DNA of 64,000 nt, from NCBI RefSeq assembly GCF_943192895.1, contig NZ_CALPCB010000011.1, forward strand, positions 17,165 through 81,164, written 5' to 3'. The DNA comes from Veillonella_A intestinalis. Lineage in GTDB: Bacteria; Bacillota; Negativicutes; Veillonellales; Veillonellaceae. Below, piece after piece: positions 63,568 to 64,000 of this stretch. Position 1 is the stretch's first letter, and every line of letters begins with the position of its first letter. Under the pieces are notes generated by a model. That model was not told the DNA's origin and searched no databases. It saw only the letters and a list, made by a program, of their open reading frames with translations. The position numbers and the translations under genes were made by a program.

Positions 63568-63927
63568 TTAATAAATATTTATTATTTTTTTTGCTACTAA
63601 TTGTAGTGCCATACTCATAATAACACTGTCAATACGTCTATAGTACGTCTGATGACTAATACACTCATCATCAGCTGTCACTCGCCAATACTCACCATCA
63701 ACATAACGCTTTAATGCAATACGACGACAATCATTATCAACACTGTCTAAAGCTACATCAATAGCATTAAGCACGACTTTAGGATTAACAATCACTTTAC
63801 CACAAACCTTTATCGCTTTAAAACGGTTATCTTTTGGCAACTGCACTACTAAGCTATTAATTTGCTGATAATGGGACAAATACCACTCCGCCTCATTTTT
63901 AATTTTGCTTAAGTCTATATTAATCAC
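63568..63927 (-). CDS. ArpU/RinA-like phage late-gene regulator
   Basis: A 119-residue protein with a C-terminal HTH similar to sigma region 4 (ALKRYVDGEYWRV, then SHQTYYRRIDSVIMSMALQL). Such proteins stand directly upstream of terminase genes in Firmicute phages and activate the late operon. The start is unclear: the GTG at 63927 lies inside the ribosome-binding-like GAGAGGTGATT, so the true initiation codon may be non-standard or further in. The 73 bp upstream to the edge show no clear promoter. Confidence 0.65.
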   Translation of the reverse strand: MINIDLSKIKNEAEWYLSHYQQINSLVVQLPKDNRFKAIKVCGKVIVNPKVVLNAIDVALDSVDNDCRRIALKRYVDGEYWRVTADDECISHQTYYRRIDSVIMSMALQLVAKKIINIY

Positions 63928-64000
63928 CTCTCAACTATTGCATTATTTGCACAAGTTGGTTAACTTATCAGTTAGCCATTTTAGATATACACTACACTTG

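Overview
The window looks like the chromosome of a diderm Firmicute (Negativicutes), most like Veillonella. The housekeeping operons have Firmicute gene order: ylxM-ffh-rpsP-khpA-ylqD-rimM-trmD, alaS-IreB-ruvX-DUF1292-mltG-trmR-U32, and a T-box in front of thrS. The same chromosome carries a full Kdo/lipid A/Lpt lipopolysaccharide cluster, which monoderm Firmicutes lack. The genus is inferred from this combination and moderate-to-low GC; no 16S gene is present.

Layout. 1-3935: ribosome/SRP operon on the minus strand, ending in trmD cut by the window edge, with a strong promoter at its head. 3990-7092: csoR-copA copper resistance, with a CsoR-type operator and an unexplained structured RNA candidate downstream of copA. 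7246-9422: three plus-strand genes (YigZ family, a LysR regulator, a small CPYC thioredoxin-fold protein). 9470-13419: CycA-like amino acid permease and T-box controlled thrS. 13630-20668: alanyl-tRNA synthetase operon with cell-wall and tRNA-modification genes. 20666-28000: ZnuBC-like ABC transporter lacking its binding protein, NlpC/P60 hydrolase, glycosyltransferase, signal peptidase I, YitT, a second YqgF-fold protein, DUF3084.

28134-41632 is one tightly packed minus-strand envelope operon in the order lpxI-lpxB-msbA-waaA-lpxK-kdsB-kdsA-kdsD-kdsC-lpxL-lptC-lptA-lptB-lptF. It makes Kdo, finishes and acylates lipid A, flips it and exports LPS. lpxA, lpxC, lpxD and fabZ are not here; directly upstream of lpxI the sequence becomes phage.

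41745 to the right edge is the late half of a short-tailed (P22-like) prophage, all on the minus strand: ArpU/RinA-like regulator, a tRNA-Ser(GCU), terminase small and large subunits, portal, scaffold, coat, connector proteins, tail hub, His-rich tail fibre, three ejection-type proteins, then a lysis cassette with a holin and a GH25 endolysin. The right end, integrase and early genes lie outside the window.

The most unusual items are in the phage. A 2041-residue polyvalent protein combines a tail lysozyme, an ADP-ribosyltransferase-like region, a nuclease-like region, a zinc-protease motif and an LPD38-like tail. An ejection-type protein carries a degenerate Hint (intein-like) domain. A holin ends in a perfect EF-hand loop. 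Between portal and scaffold lies an array of about four small hairpins whose stems show a compensatory change. In the host part the best unknown is the three-helix RNA candidate at 3990-4171.
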